This document shows, in pieces, positions 9,300 to 16,739 of a stretch of DNA of 64,000 bases. The notes beneath the pieces were generated by a model that saw only the letters and a program-made list of their open reading frames with translations, was not told where the DNA came from and did no database searches. Positions within the stretch are counted from its first letter, which is position 1, and each line of letters begins with the position of its first letter. Position numbers and translations under genes: made by a program. Source of the DNA: KK5 sp034043675 (lineage in GTDB: Bacteria; Pseudomonadota; Gammaproteobacteria; Burkholderiales; Burkholderiaceae_C); NCBI RefSeq assembly GCF_034043675.1, contig NZ_JAXCLA010000001.1, forward strand, positions 186,001-250,000, written 5' to 3'.

Positions 9300-10224
9300 G
9301 GTCCAGCCCCTCCGGCGGCAAGCCGTCTCGGTCGGCGATCGGCGCGGGCGTCTCGGCCACGGTGCCGCGGCCGGCCATATCGCGCGCGAACTGGTAGGCC
9401 ACACGGCCCGAGCGCGAGCCGCGCTCCAGCGCCCAGACCAGCGCCGGCTGGCGGGCAGCCGCAATGTGCGCCTCGGCCACGCCGAAGAAGCGCAGCCACT
9501 GCGCGGTGATCGCCAGGTATTCCTCCTGGCTGAACGGGTAGAAGCTGATCCACAGGCCGAAGCGCTCGGACAGCGAGATCTTCTCCTCCACGGCCTCGCC
9601 GGGATGAACCTCGCCGTCCTCGGTGTGCTTGTAGCCGAGGTTGTCCTTCATCTGCTCGGGCAGCAGGTGGCGGCGGTTGCTGGTCGCGTAGATCAGCACG
9701 TTGTCGCCGGCCACCGAGACGGAGCCGTCCAGCATCGACTTCAGCGCCTTGTAGCCCAGCTCGCCCTCGTCGAAGCTCAGGTCGTCGCAGAAGATCACGA
9801 AGCGCTCGGGCCGCTGCGAGACCAGGTCGACCAAGTCCGGCAGATCGACGAGGTCGCCCTTGTCGACCTCGATCAGGCGCAGGCCACGGCCGGCGAATTC
9901 GTTCAGGCAGGCCTTGATCAGCGAGCTCTTGCCAGTGCCGCGGGCGCCGGTGAGCAGCACATTGTTCGCGGGCCGGCCGCTGACGAACTGCTCGGTGTTG
10001 CGCAGCAGCTTCTCCTTCTGCGGCTCGACCTCCTTCAGGTCCTGCAGCCGGATGCCGGCGACGTGGCGGACCGGGTCCAGCACATGCCGCCCCAGGCGCT
10101 TGCGATAGCGGAACGCGACCGAGGCGCCCCAGTCCGGTTCAGGCATCGCCTGGGGAATGACGGATTCGAGGCGGCCCAGCAGCGCTTCGGCGCGGGCGAT
10201 CAGGTGTTCGAGGGCGGGCGGCAT
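9292..10224 (-). CDS. DUF815 family AAA-type ATP-binding protein
   Basis: A 310-residue P-loop ATPase. Walker A is GARGTGKSSLIKA, Walker B is RFVIFCDDLSFDEGE, and a sensor-like IYATSNRRHL follows, all characteristic of DUF815. A C-terminal helical lid contains EEKISLSERFGLWISFYPF. The family's cellular role is unknown; it is soluble, with no signal or TM. It lies between slmA (33 bp upstream) and the overlapping Nudix gene. Confidence 0.88.
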   Translation of the reverse strand: MPPALEHLIARAEALLGRLESVIPQAMPEPDWGASVAFRYRKRLGRHVLDPVRHVAGIRLQDLKEVEPQKEKLLRNTEQFVSGRPANNVLLTGARGTGKSSLIKACLNEFAGRGLRLIEVDKGDLVDLPDLVDLVSQRPERFVIFCDDLSFDEGELGYKALKSMLDGSVSVAGDNVLIYATSNRRHLLPEQMKDNLGYKHTEDGEVHPGEAVEEKISLSERFGLWISFYPFSQEEYLAITAQWLRFFGVAEAHIAAARQPALVWALERGSRSGRVAYQFARDMAGRGTVAETPAPIADRDGLPPEGLDHV

Positions 10225-10257
10225 AGTCCGCCCAGTTTATCGGCCGTGCGTGAGGGC

Positions 10258-10908
10258 TCAGGCGGCGAGCATTCGCAAGGCGGCATCCAACTGTTCGCTG
10301 GGCAGGCGCTTGAAGCCCGAACGCGCATAGCGCTGCAGCCGTCCGATGATGAAGCTGACGAGCACCGAGGCCTTGGAATTGGCGTCCACGGTCGGCGTCG
10401 TCGAGCCGCCGGCTTCGGCCGCGGCGCGCAGCACCTGACGCAGCGAGGATTCGATGCGATCGAAGAACTGGTTCATCCGCGCCACCAGGCGCTCGTTCTC
10501 GTAGACCAGCGCATCGCCGACCATCACCCGCGTCATGCCGGGATTGCGCTCGCCGAACTGCAGCAGCACGGAGACGATCTTCTGCGCCTGCGCGGCACCA
10601 TCGCCGTCGCGTTCGACGATCTGGTTGATCAGCGTGAACACGCTGCTCTCGATGAACTCGATCAGGCCCTCGAACATCTGCGCCTTGCTGGCGAAGTGCC
10701 GGTACAGCGCCGCCTCGCTGACATCCAGCTTGGCCGCCAGCGCGGCCGTGGTCACGCGCTCCGAGCCGGGCAGCTCCAGCATGCCGGCCAGCGTCTGCAG
10801 GATCTGCACGCGGCGCTCGCCGGGGCGCGGCCGTTTGCGCGGCGGTGTGGCGCTACCCCCCTCGGCTTCGACGGCGACGGGCGATTCAGGCAGTTCTTGT
10901 GCAGGCAT
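10258..10908 (-). CDS. slmA: Nucleoid occlusion factor SlmA, TetR family
   Basis: The 216-residue protein has a TetR-type HTH in the N-terminal third (VTTAALAAKLDVSEAALYRHFASKAQMFEGLI) with the SlmA-typical ILQTLAGMLE before it, and a helical C-terminal dimerisation domain. It is about 18 residues longer than the E. coli protein because of a Pro/Arg-rich N-terminal extension. SlmA binds specific chromosomal sites and blocks FtsZ assembly over the nucleoid. The ATG at 10908 gives MPAQELPESP; an upstream in-frame start adds about 20 unlikely residues. In relatives slmA commonly follows argB and the HAD nucleotidase; here a response regulator gene lies between. Confidence 0.9.
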   Translation of the reverse strand: MPAQELPESPVAVEAEGGSATPPRKRPRPGERRVQILQTLAGMLELPGSERVTTAALAAKLDVSEAALYRHFASKAQMFEGLIEFIESSVFTLINQIVERDGDGAAQAQKIVSVLLQFGERNPGMTRVMVGDALVYENERLVARMNQFFDRIESSLRQVLRAAAEAGGSTTPTVDANSKASVLVSFIIGRLQRYARSGFKRLPSEQLDAALRMLAA

Positions 10909-10989
10909 CGGCGTGAGGGGGCGTCGGAGGGATAAGGCTCGCCGATTCTGGCACAGGCCCGATGACACTCCCCAACACCCTCCGGCGCC

Positions 10990-11658
10990 TCAGTCCCTCA
11001 GCCAGCCGAGGCGGCGCGCCTCGTAGATCGCCTCGACCTTCGAGCGCACATGCAGTTTGCGGTAGACGCGCTTGACGTAGGTCATCACCGTGTGCGGCGA
11101 GACTTCCATGAAGCGGGCGATCTCGTCGAAGGTGAAGCCCTTGGCCGCCAGGTGCAGCACGCGGGATTCCTGCTCGGATAGCGCGACCACCTCGTCGTCG
11201 ACGATGAAGGGCGGCTGCTGCGCATGGGTAGGCACCTTGGCCAGCCGGGCCAGCAGGCGCCGCGCGATGAGCGGGCTGATGGGGCTGCCGCCCGCGCGCA
11301 GCGCCCGCAACTGGGCCGGGAGATCGAGCGCCAGCGTGTCCTTCAGCAGGTAGCCGGTGGCGCCGGCCTGGATGCTGCTGAGCACATGCGACTCGTCGCC
11401 GAACACCGAGATCACCATCACGTCGCATTGCGGCCGGGTGCTCGCCGCGTGGCGGATCAGTTCGACGCCGCTGCCGCCGGGCAGGTCCAGGTCCACCAGC
11501 ATCACCTCGGGCTGCATCTGGTCGAACATCATCCGGCCCTGCGGCAGGTCGGGCGCGATGCCCAGCAGTTCGATATCGGCCACGCGGGACAGCGCATGAT
11601 GGAACGCGTCCCGGAAACGGGCCTGGTCCTCGACGATCAAGACGGAGAAGCTGGACAT
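10990..11658 (-). CDS. LuxR/NarL-type response regulator (orphan)
   Basis: The 222-residue protein has a receiver domain (about 5-120) with acidic pocket E10/D11, phosphoacceptor D56 (MLVDLDLPGGSG), S84 and K106 (YLLKD), then a linker and a LuxR HTH at about 155-215 (LSEQESRVLHLAAKGFTFDEIARFMEVSPHTV in outline). All key receiver residues are intact. There is no kinase gene beside it. It lies between the HAD nucleotidase and slmA, a junction that is usually direct in related genomes. The only LuxR/NarL-class kinase in the window is at 57071-59119. Confidence 0.9.
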   Translation of the reverse strand: MSSFSVLIVEDQARFRDAFHHALSRVADIELLGIAPDLPQGRMMFDQMQPEVMLVDLDLPGGSGVELIRHAASTRPQCDVMVISVFGDESHVLSSIQAGATGYLLKDTLALDLPAQLRALRAGGSPISPLIARRLLARLAKVPTHAQQPPFIVDDEVVALSEQESRVLHLAAKGFTFDEIARFMEVSPHTVMTYVKRVYRKLHVRSKVEAIYEARRLGWLRD

Positions 11659-11809
11659 GGGTGCGGCGGTCCGGGATCACCCGCGCCGTCGGCGCCCGCG
11701 AGGGGTCAGGTCTTGACCGGAACAGCCGGGCAAACGACCTGAGGGGGTCTGCGGATTCTGCGGTCCGTCCGCCGCCTTGCGGAAAAGTCTGGGACCTAAA
11801 ACGTGGGAT

Positions 11810-12484
11810 TCACCGGAGCAGCGCGGCGAGCTTGCTGACCCGGCGGCCGACGTAGACGGGTCGTCGTCGCAGGCCCGGATGCGCCGCGCCGCGCGACCAG
11901 CGCTGCATCCAGACCGTCTTCATGCCCAGGCCGCGCGCGGCCTTCTGGTGCTCCAGCGTGTCCTCGACCAGGATGCAGCGGGAAGGCATCAGCTTCAGCC
12001 GCGCGAGCAGGTGGCGGAACATCCGCGCGTCGGGCTTGGGCCGCAGTTGGCCGAACATCGCCATTTGCTCGACGGCGATCACCGCCTCGAAGCAGCGCTC
12101 CATGCCCAGCGCGGCCAGCACGCGGCGCGCGTAGGCCTCCGGCGCGTTGGTCAGCAGGAACTTGCGGCCGGGCAGGCGGCGCAGCGCGGCCAGGTCGTGC
12201 GCATGGCCGTGGACCATGGCCTCCAGGTCATCGAAGCGGTGCGTCTCGCGCAGGAAGTGCGCGGAGCTGACCTCGTGGTGCCGCACCAGGCCCAGCATCG
12301 TGTTGCCGTAGAGGCGCACGTAGAGCTGGCGCAGCCGGCCGGCCTCCTCGGCGTCGACCCCGACGTGCTCGACCATGTAATCGGCCATCGCCGTGCGCAT
12401 CTGCGGGAAGATCCGCGCGGACGCGTTGTGCAGCGTGTCGTCAAGGTCGAAGAACCAGACCGGGCCGCCCTTCAACGCGCTCAT
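11810..12484 (-). CDS. HAD-family pyrimidine 5'-nucleotidase-like phosphatase
   Basis: The 224-residue protein has the HAD motifs: FFDLDDTLHNAS (nucleophile Asp and acid Asp), LLTNAPEAYARRVL (motif II Thr), KPDARMF with the motif III Lys, and ILVEDTLEHQKAA (motif IV). It resembles SDT1/YjjG-type pyrimidine nucleotidases that dephosphorylate UMP/CMP and modified nucleotides. The ATG at 12484 shares one base with the argB stop (TGATG), so it is coupled to argB, an arrangement conserved in Burkholderiales. The C-terminal 15 residues are basic. Confidence 0.85.
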   Translation of the reverse strand: MSALKGGPVWFFDLDDTLHNASARIFPQMRTAMADYMVEHVGVDAEEAGRLRQLYVRLYGNTMLGLVRHHEVSSAHFLRETHRFDDLEAMVHGHAHDLAALRRLPGRKFLLTNAPEAYARRVLAALGMERCFEAVIAVEQMAMFGQLRPKPDARMFRHLLARLKLMPSRCILVEDTLEHQKAARGLGMKTVWMQRWSRGAAHPGLRRRPVYVGRRVSKLAALLR

Positions 12485-13401
12485 CAATGCGAGCGGATCA
12501 TCGTTCCGTAGGCCTGGTCGGACAGGATCTCCAGCAGCATCGCGTGCGGCACGCGGCCGTCGATGATGTGCACCGCCTTCACGCCGCTCTTGGCCGCGTC
12601 CAGCGCCCCGGCGATCTTCGGGATCATGCCGCCGCTGATCGTGCCGTCCTCGATCATCTCGTCGATGCGGCGCGGCGTCAGCTCGGTCATCAGCTCGCCT
12701 TCCTTGTTCAGCACGCCCTTGATGTTGGTCAGCATCAGCAGCTTCTCGGCCTTCAGCACGGTCGCGAGCTTGGCGGCGACGACGTCGGCGTTGATGTTGT
12801 AGCTCTCGTTGTGTTCGCCGAAGCCGATCGGGCTGACGACCGGGATGAACTGGTCGTCCTGCAGCGCCTTCACGACGCTCGGGTCGACGGACACGATGTC
12901 GCCGACCTGGCCGATGTCGTGCTCCTTGGCCGGGTCGTCCTTGTCCACCATCTTCAGCTTCTTGGCGCGGATCATCGCGCCGTCGCGGCCGGTCAGGCCC
13001 ACGGCCTTGCCGCCCACGGCGTTGATCAGGCCGACAACGTCCTGCTGCACCTCGCCGCCGAGCACCCATTCGACGACGCTCATCGTCTCCTCGTCGGTGA
13101 CGCGCATGCCCTGGATGAAGTGGCCCTTCTTGCCGAGCTTGTTCAGTGCGTCCTCGATCTGCGGGCCGCCGCCGTGCACGACCACCGGGTTCATGCCGAC
13201 CAGCTTCAGCAGCACCACGTCCTCGGCGAAGTCCTTCTGCAGCTCCGGGTCGGTCATCGCATTGCCGCCGTACTTGATGACGATGGTCTTGCCGTGGAAC
13301 TCGCGGATGTAGGGCAGGGCCTGCGAGAGGATCTCGGCCTTCTCGCGCGGCGCGATGTGCGAGACGTCGGTCGTGGTCGGGGCGGCGGAGTCGGTCTTCA
13401 T
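12484..13401 (-). CDS. argB: Acetylglutamate kinase
   Basis: The 305-residue protein shows the amino-acid-kinase fold signatures: IVIKYGGNAMTD (phosphate-binding Gly loop), VVVHGGGPQIEDALN (NAG binding), NINADVVAAKLA, and KLLMLTNIKGVL. It catalyses the second step of arginine synthesis, ATP-dependent phosphorylation of N-acetylglutamate. The N-terminal extension before the core is consistent with the hexameric, arginine-inhibited class, though inhibition is inferred only. The start MKTDSAAPTTTD at 13401 follows a short intergenic region shared with the divergent CDF transporter. Confidence 0.96.
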   Translation of the reverse strand: MKTDSAAPTTTDVSHIAPREKAEILSQALPYIREFHGKTIVIKYGGNAMTDPELQKDFAEDVVLLKLVGMNPVVVHGGGPQIEDALNKLGKKGHFIQGMRVTDEETMSVVEWVLGGEVQQDVVGLINAVGGKAVGLTGRDGAMIRAKKLKMVDKDDPAKEHDIGQVGDIVSVDPSVVKALQDDQFIPVVSPIGFGEHNESYNINADVVAAKLATVLKAEKLLMLTNIKGVLNKEGELMTELTPRRIDEMIEDGTISGGMIPKIAGALDAAKSGVKAVHIIDGRVPHAMLLEILSDQAYGTMIRSH

Positions 13402-13432
13402 GGCGTGGGTGGGGTTAGGTTGGTGCTGCGCG

Positions 13433-13438
13433 ATTCTA
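13433..13438 (-). promoter_or_regulatory. Candidate -10 element for argB
   Basis: The minus strand reads TAGAAT 31 bp upstream of the argB start. The same TAGAAT form recurs upstream of petA, tatA and the Xre antitoxin gene in this window. No clear -35 is visible; a hairpin (13450-13475) occupies that area. Confidence 0.3.
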
Positions 13439-13449
13439 GGGTTAGCGTT

Positions 13450-13475
13450 CCAAGCCCATCGCGAGATGGGCTTGG
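13450..13475. promoter_or_regulatory. Perfect 11-bp inverted repeat with GCGA loop between argB and CDF transporter
   Basis: CCAAGCCCATC at 13450-13460 and GATGGGCTTGG at 13465-13475 flank the tetranucleotide GCGA (GNRA type on the plus strand). It could be an operator dyad for the divergent pair or a leader hairpin of the transporter. It is not followed by a T-run on either strand, which argues against a terminator. Confidence 0.6.
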
Positions 13476-13515
13476 CTGCCGCTGGAAGAAATTCTGCTCG
13501 GCAGACAATGGGAGG

Positions 13516-14397
13516 ATGCAAGCAAGTTCCTACCTCAAGCTGTCCGTCCTCGTCGCCCTGCTGACGATCGCGATGAAGACCGCCGCCTGGTGGTGGACCG
13601 GCTCGGTCAGCCTGGCCGCGGACGCGCTGGAATCGCTGGTCAACCTGGCCGGTGCGGTGTTCGCCCTGGCCATGTTGACCCTGGCCTCCAAGCCGCCGGA
13701 CGACAACCATCCGTTCGGCCACCACAAGGCCGAATACTTCTCCGGCGGCTTCGAAGGCGTTCTGATCATGCTGGCCGGCCTGGGCATCGCCTGGGGCGCG
13801 GGGCACCGGCTGCTGGCGCCACAGCCGGTCGGCGGTCTCGACATCGGCATCGCGCTGACGGTGCTCAGCTCGGCACTGAACGGCGGCCTCGCCTGGGCCA
13901 TGCTGCGCAAGGCGCGCGAGCTGGGTTCGGTCGCGCTGGAGGCCGACGCGCGCCACCTGATCACCGACGTCTGGACCTCCGCCGGCGTCGTCGCCGCCCT
14001 GATCGGCGTGATGCTGACCGGCTGGCTCTGGCTCGATCCGCTGGTGGCGCTGGCGGTGGCGCTGAACGTGCTGCGCGAAGGCGTGCACCTGGTGCGACGC
14101 GCCACCTCGGGCCTGATGGACGAGGCGCTGGACGCCGAGTCGCTGGCCGCCATCGACGCGGCGCTGGCCAGCTTCCGCCAGCGCACGATCCGCTTCGACC
14201 ACCTCGCCAGCCGCAGCGCCGGCCAGCGCCGCTTCGTCGACCTGCACATGCACATGCCTGCCGACTGGAGCCTGGGCCGCGCGGCCACGGTACGTGACGA
14301 GGTCGAGCAGGCGCTGATGAATGCCGTACCGGGGCTGCGTGCGACGATCCAGCTGCTGCCGCTGGGCGTCGAGACCCGCCAGGAGCAACAGCCATGA
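13516..14397 (+). CDS. Cation diffusion facilitator (CDF) family metal transporter
   Basis: The 293-residue protein has six predicted TM segments in the first 200 residues. The CDF metal site is visible: SLAADALESLVNLAG in TM2 (D and nearby polar residues), HPFGHHKAEYFSG after TM2, and EADARHLITDVWTS in TM5 (HxxxD). A cytoplasmic domain follows with RRFVDLHMHMPADWS, the usual C-terminal metal-sensing segment. The family exports Zn2+/Fe2+/Co2+/Mn2+ by proton antiport; which metal is not decidable here. The ATG at 13516 has a GGGAGG site just upstream. Its stop overlaps dtd by 4 bp (ATGA). Confidence 0.9.
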   Translation: MQASSYLKLSVLVALLTIAMKTAAWWWTGSVSLAADALESLVNLAGAVFALAMLTLASKPPDDNHPFGHHKAEYFSGGFEGVLIMLAGLGIAWGAGHRLLAPQPVGGLDIGIALTVLSSALNGGLAWAMLRKARELGSVALEADARHLITDVWTSAGVVAALIGVMLTGWLWLDPLVALAVALNVLREGVHLVRRATSGLMDEALDAESLAAIDAALASFRQRTIRFDHLASRSAGQRRFVDLHMHMPADWSLGRAATVRDEVEQALMNAVPGLRATIQLLPLGVETRQEQQP

Positions 14398-14831
14398 TCG
14401 CCGTGCTGCAGCGGGTGCGCAGCGCGCGGGTCGAGGTGGCCGGCGCGACCATCGGGGCGATCGGGCCGGGCCTGCTGATGCTCGTCTGCGCCGAGCCGTC
14501 GGACAGCGAGAAGCAGGCCGAGAAGCTCGTCGACAAGGTGCTGAAGCTGCGCATCTTCAGCGACGCGGCCGGCAAGATGAACCTGAGCGTCAAGGACGTT
14601 GGCGGCGGCCTGCTGGTCGTCTCGCAGTTCACGCTGGCGGCCGACACCAGCGCCGGCAATCGCCCCAGCTTCACCGGCGCGGCAGGCGCCGAACAGGGCC
14701 GGCGGCTGTACGAGCATGTGCTGCGCTACGCGCGGGCGCAGCACCCGGTCGTCGAGTGCGGGGAGTTCGGCGCGGACATGCAGGTGAGCCTCGTCAACGA
14801 CGGGCCGGTGACGATCCCGATGAAGAGCTAG
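14394..14831 (+). CDS. dtd: D-aminoacyl-tRNA deacylase
   Basis: The 145-residue protein has both family signatures: SQFTLAADTSAGNRPSF, and NDGPVTIPM with the Gly-cisPro type element near the C-terminus. DTD hydrolyses D-amino acids (and Gly) mischarged on tRNA. It is translationally coupled to the CDF gene (ATGA). The TAG stop lies inside the left arm of the inverted-repeat element that starts at 14828; the domain is complete, so little or nothing is missing. Confidence 0.96.
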   Translation: MIAVLQRVRSARVEVAGATIGAIGPGLLMLVCAEPSDSEKQAEKLVDKVLKLRIFSDAAGKMNLSVKDVGGGLLVVSQFTLAADTSAGNRPSFTGAAGAEQGRRLYEHVLRYARAQHPVVECGEFGADMQVSLVNDGPVTIPMKS

Positions 14832-15098
14832 GGCCTGTTCACGCTACGGCAAGGGGTCGCGTTGTGACCAGAAAGGCCGCAGACAAGGCGCAAACCGCAA
14901 GCCGGGCTCGTGCCCGGCGAGGATTTGCAACGCCGGATGCGGTCTTTCTGGTCGCAACCCTTCGGGAAGGCCCGCCAAAGGGCGCCACTCGTCGTTGCAG
15001 CCCTTGCCCGCACGCGAGTGCGGGCGGCGTGCCGCGCCTAGATTGGCACCCTTTGGCGGGCCTTCGCGACCCCTTGCAGTAGCGTGAACAGGCCCTAG
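14828..15098. repeat. 271-bp MITE-like element with 34-bp terminal inverted repeats
   Basis: The ends are 34-bp inverted repeats (14828-14861 and 15065-15098) differing at one position; each outer end begins CTAGGGCCTGTTCACGCTAC. Nested inside are further inverted repeats: one around GACCAGAAAG (near 14866-14875, its partner CTTTCTGGTC near 14943-14952), and one around AAGGCCCGCCAAAGGG (near 14967-14982, with its partner CCCTTTGGCGGGCCTT near 15049-15064). A small CCCGCAC/GTGCGGG hairpin lies near 15008. No coherent ORF is present. The first arm contains the dtd stop and the second contains the stop of the convergent Bug-receptor gene. No target-site duplication was identified beyond the CTAG ends. 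Confidence 0.8.
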
Positions 15099-16081
15099 TC
15101 CTCGCCGTAAGGGCCGGCCGCCCGGATGATCGGCGCCCACCGGTGGATCTCCGCGGCGACGAAGCGCTTGTGGCCGGCGCTGGTGAGCCGCGCATCGTTG
15201 ACCAGCACCGAGCCCAGCGCCTGCTCGCGGCGCATGAAATCCGGGTCGTGCAGCGCCGCCCGCAGCGCCGTGTTGAGCTTCTCGACGACGGCCGGTGGCG
15301 TGCCCTTGGGCGCGTACAGGCCGTGCCAGATCGACACCTCGAAGCCTTTGAGGCCCGCCTCCTCCAGCGTCGGCAGCGTCGCGAGCACCGAGCCCGCCAG
15401 GCGCTGCCGCGTCGTGACCGCATAGGCGCGCACCTTGCCGGCGTTGATCATCGCCGTCGTGTTGGTGGTCTGGTCGCACAGCAGGTCCACGTTGCCGGCC
15501 AGCAGTTCGGCCATCGCCGGCGCCGTGCCCTTGAAGGACACGGTGTTCATGTCCAGCTTTAAGGCCCGCTGGAACAGCACGCCGCACAGGTGCGAGGCCG
15601 CGCCGGTGCCCGCATTGGCCAGGTTGATCTTGCCCTTGTTGGCCAGCATCCACTGGCGCAGCTCGGCGAAGCTGCCGGCCGGCAGGCCGGGCCGGCCGAT
15701 CAGCGTCATCGGCACCTCGGCGATCAGGCCCAGGTATTCGAAGTCGTTCAGCGTGTCGTAGGGGAGGTTGCGGTACAGCGAGGGCGCAGTAGCCATGCCG
15801 ATGTGGTGCAGCAGCAGCGTGTAGCCATCGGGCGGCGCCTTGGCGACCTTGGTGGCGCCCAAGGTGCCGCCGCCCGGGCCGCCTACGTTGTCCACCAGCA
15901 CCTCGACGCCCAGCAGCTTCTTCAGCGCATCGGCCAGGTCGCGGGCCACGGTATCGGTCGGCCCGCCGGCCGAGAAGGGCACGACCAGGGTGATCGGGTG
16001 ATCCGGATAGGCCGCCCGCGCCGGGCCGGCGATGGCCAGCAGCAGGACGAGGAACAGGCGGCAGATCGGGGCGAGGCGCAT
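15095..16081 (-). CDS. Tripartite tricarboxylate transporter substrate-binding protein (Bug/TctC family)
   Basis: The 328-residue product has a Sec signal peptide (about 1-23, ending GPARA) and mature sequence with the Bug hallmarks YPDHPITLVVPFSAGGPTDTVAR and NVGGPGGGTLGATKVAKAPPDGYTLL. Bug proteins are periplasmic receptors for carboxylates, usually serving TctAB. No tctA/tctB genes are nearby, as for most members of this greatly expanded family in Burkholderiales; the ligand is unknown. The TAG stop is supplied by the end of the inverted-repeat element. A LysR-type dyad lies just upstream of the start. Confidence 0.92.
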   Translation of the reverse strand: MRLAPICRLFLVLLLAIAGPARAAYPDHPITLVVPFSAGGPTDTVARDLADALKKLLGVEVLVDNVGGPGGGTLGATKVAKAPPDGYTLLLHHIGMATAPSLYRNLPYDTLNDFEYLGLIAEVPMTLIGRPGLPAGSFAELRQWMLANKGKINLANAGTGAASHLCGVLFQRALKLDMNTVSFKGTAPAMAELLAGNVDLLCDQTTNTTAMINAGKVRAYAVTTRQRLAGSVLATLPTLEEAGLKGFEVSIWHGLYAPKGTPPAVVEKLNTALRAALHDPDFMRREQALGSVLVNDARLTSAGHKRFVAAEIHRWAPIIRAAGPYGED

Positions 16082-16103
16082 CGGCGCGATGCTATCCGAG
16101 CTT

Positions 16104-16126
16104 GCTTATGGCCCTATTGCATAAGC
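16104..16126. promoter_or_regulatory. Candidate LysR-type operator dyad
   Basis: GCTTATG-N9-CATAAGC is a perfect 7-bp dyad containing a T-N11-A core, the typical LysR-family recognition form. It lies 22 bp upstream of the Bug-receptor start and 57 bp before the rhodanese-like gene. No LysR gene is adjacent. Confidence 0.5.
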
Positions 16127-16183
16127 TTTCTGCGACTCTGTATTGGACGGGCATGACGCTGATTCCTAGAGTTAGCACCCATC

Positions 16184-16738
16184 ATGACGACGATCAAGCG
16201 CACCCTGCCCGCCGCTGTCCTTGCCGCCCTGGCCCTGCTGGCCGCCGCCGGCACCGCCCGCGCCGACAACCTCGCAGCCCCCGCGGCCGAGGCGGCTCTG
16301 GCCCACGGCGCGCTGGCCTGGGACGTGCGCGAGCAGCCCGCCGCCGCCCTGCCCGGCGCCCTGCGCATCGACCCCGCCGCGCTGACGGCCTGGCTGGAGC
16401 GGCACGACCTGGTCGCGCTGCGCGGTGCCGTCTCGGCCGCCGGCCTGGACCTGTCGCGAGACATCGTCGTCTACGGCGACGCGGGCGATCCGCGCGCGCA
16501 GGCATTGGTCGAGTCGCTGCAGGCGTTGAGCCCGGGCCAGGTGCACTGGTTCGTCGGCGGCGCGGCCGAATGGGCGATGTCGGGCCGCGAGCTGCGCGCC
16601 ACGACCGGCAGCCGCCTGCCCGTGCCGCAATGGCTGGTCAGCCCCGTGGCCGAAGGCCCGAAGACGATGGCCGCCGCGGCGCTGCGTTCGCCGGCACTGG
16701 CCGAAGCCGACCAAGCCCTGGTCGCCTCTGCTCGCTGA
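16184..16738 (+). CDS. Exported rhodanese-like protein lacking the catalytic cysteine
   Basis: The 184-residue protein has a Sec signal peptide (about 1-28, ending ARA) and one rhodanese-like domain: LAWDVRE, GALRIDPAAL, DIVVYGDAGDPRAQ and a C-terminal VHWFVGGAAEWAMSG block. In active sulfurtransferases the VVVY segment is followed by the Cys loop; here the position reads GDAGD, with no cysteine. The mature protein contains no Cys at all. It is therefore probably a non-catalytic binding or regulatory rhodanese fold in the periplasm. It is divergent from the Bug gene and convergent with the CoA-ligase gene (1 bp between stops). Confidence 0.7.
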   Translation: MTTIKRTLPAAVLAALALLAAAGTARADNLAAPAAEAALAHGALAWDVREQPAAALPGALRIDPAALTAWLERHDLVALRGAVSAAGLDLSRDIVVYGDAGDPRAQALVESLQALSPGQVHWFVGGAAEWAMSGRELRATTGSRLPVPQWLVSPVAEGPKTMAAAALRSPALAEADQALVASAR

Positions 16739-16739
16739 T

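Noticed and set aside
12487..13515. Plus-strand reading upstream of the CDF transporter, giving a 636-residue fusion
   Set aside because: It is antisense to argB; the CDF family start with a good ribosome site is at 13516.
14832..15094. Riboswitch or structured ncRNA in the dtd/Bug spacer
   Set aside because: Terminal inverted repeats and the position between convergent stops fit a repeat element better; no known riboswitch core seen.
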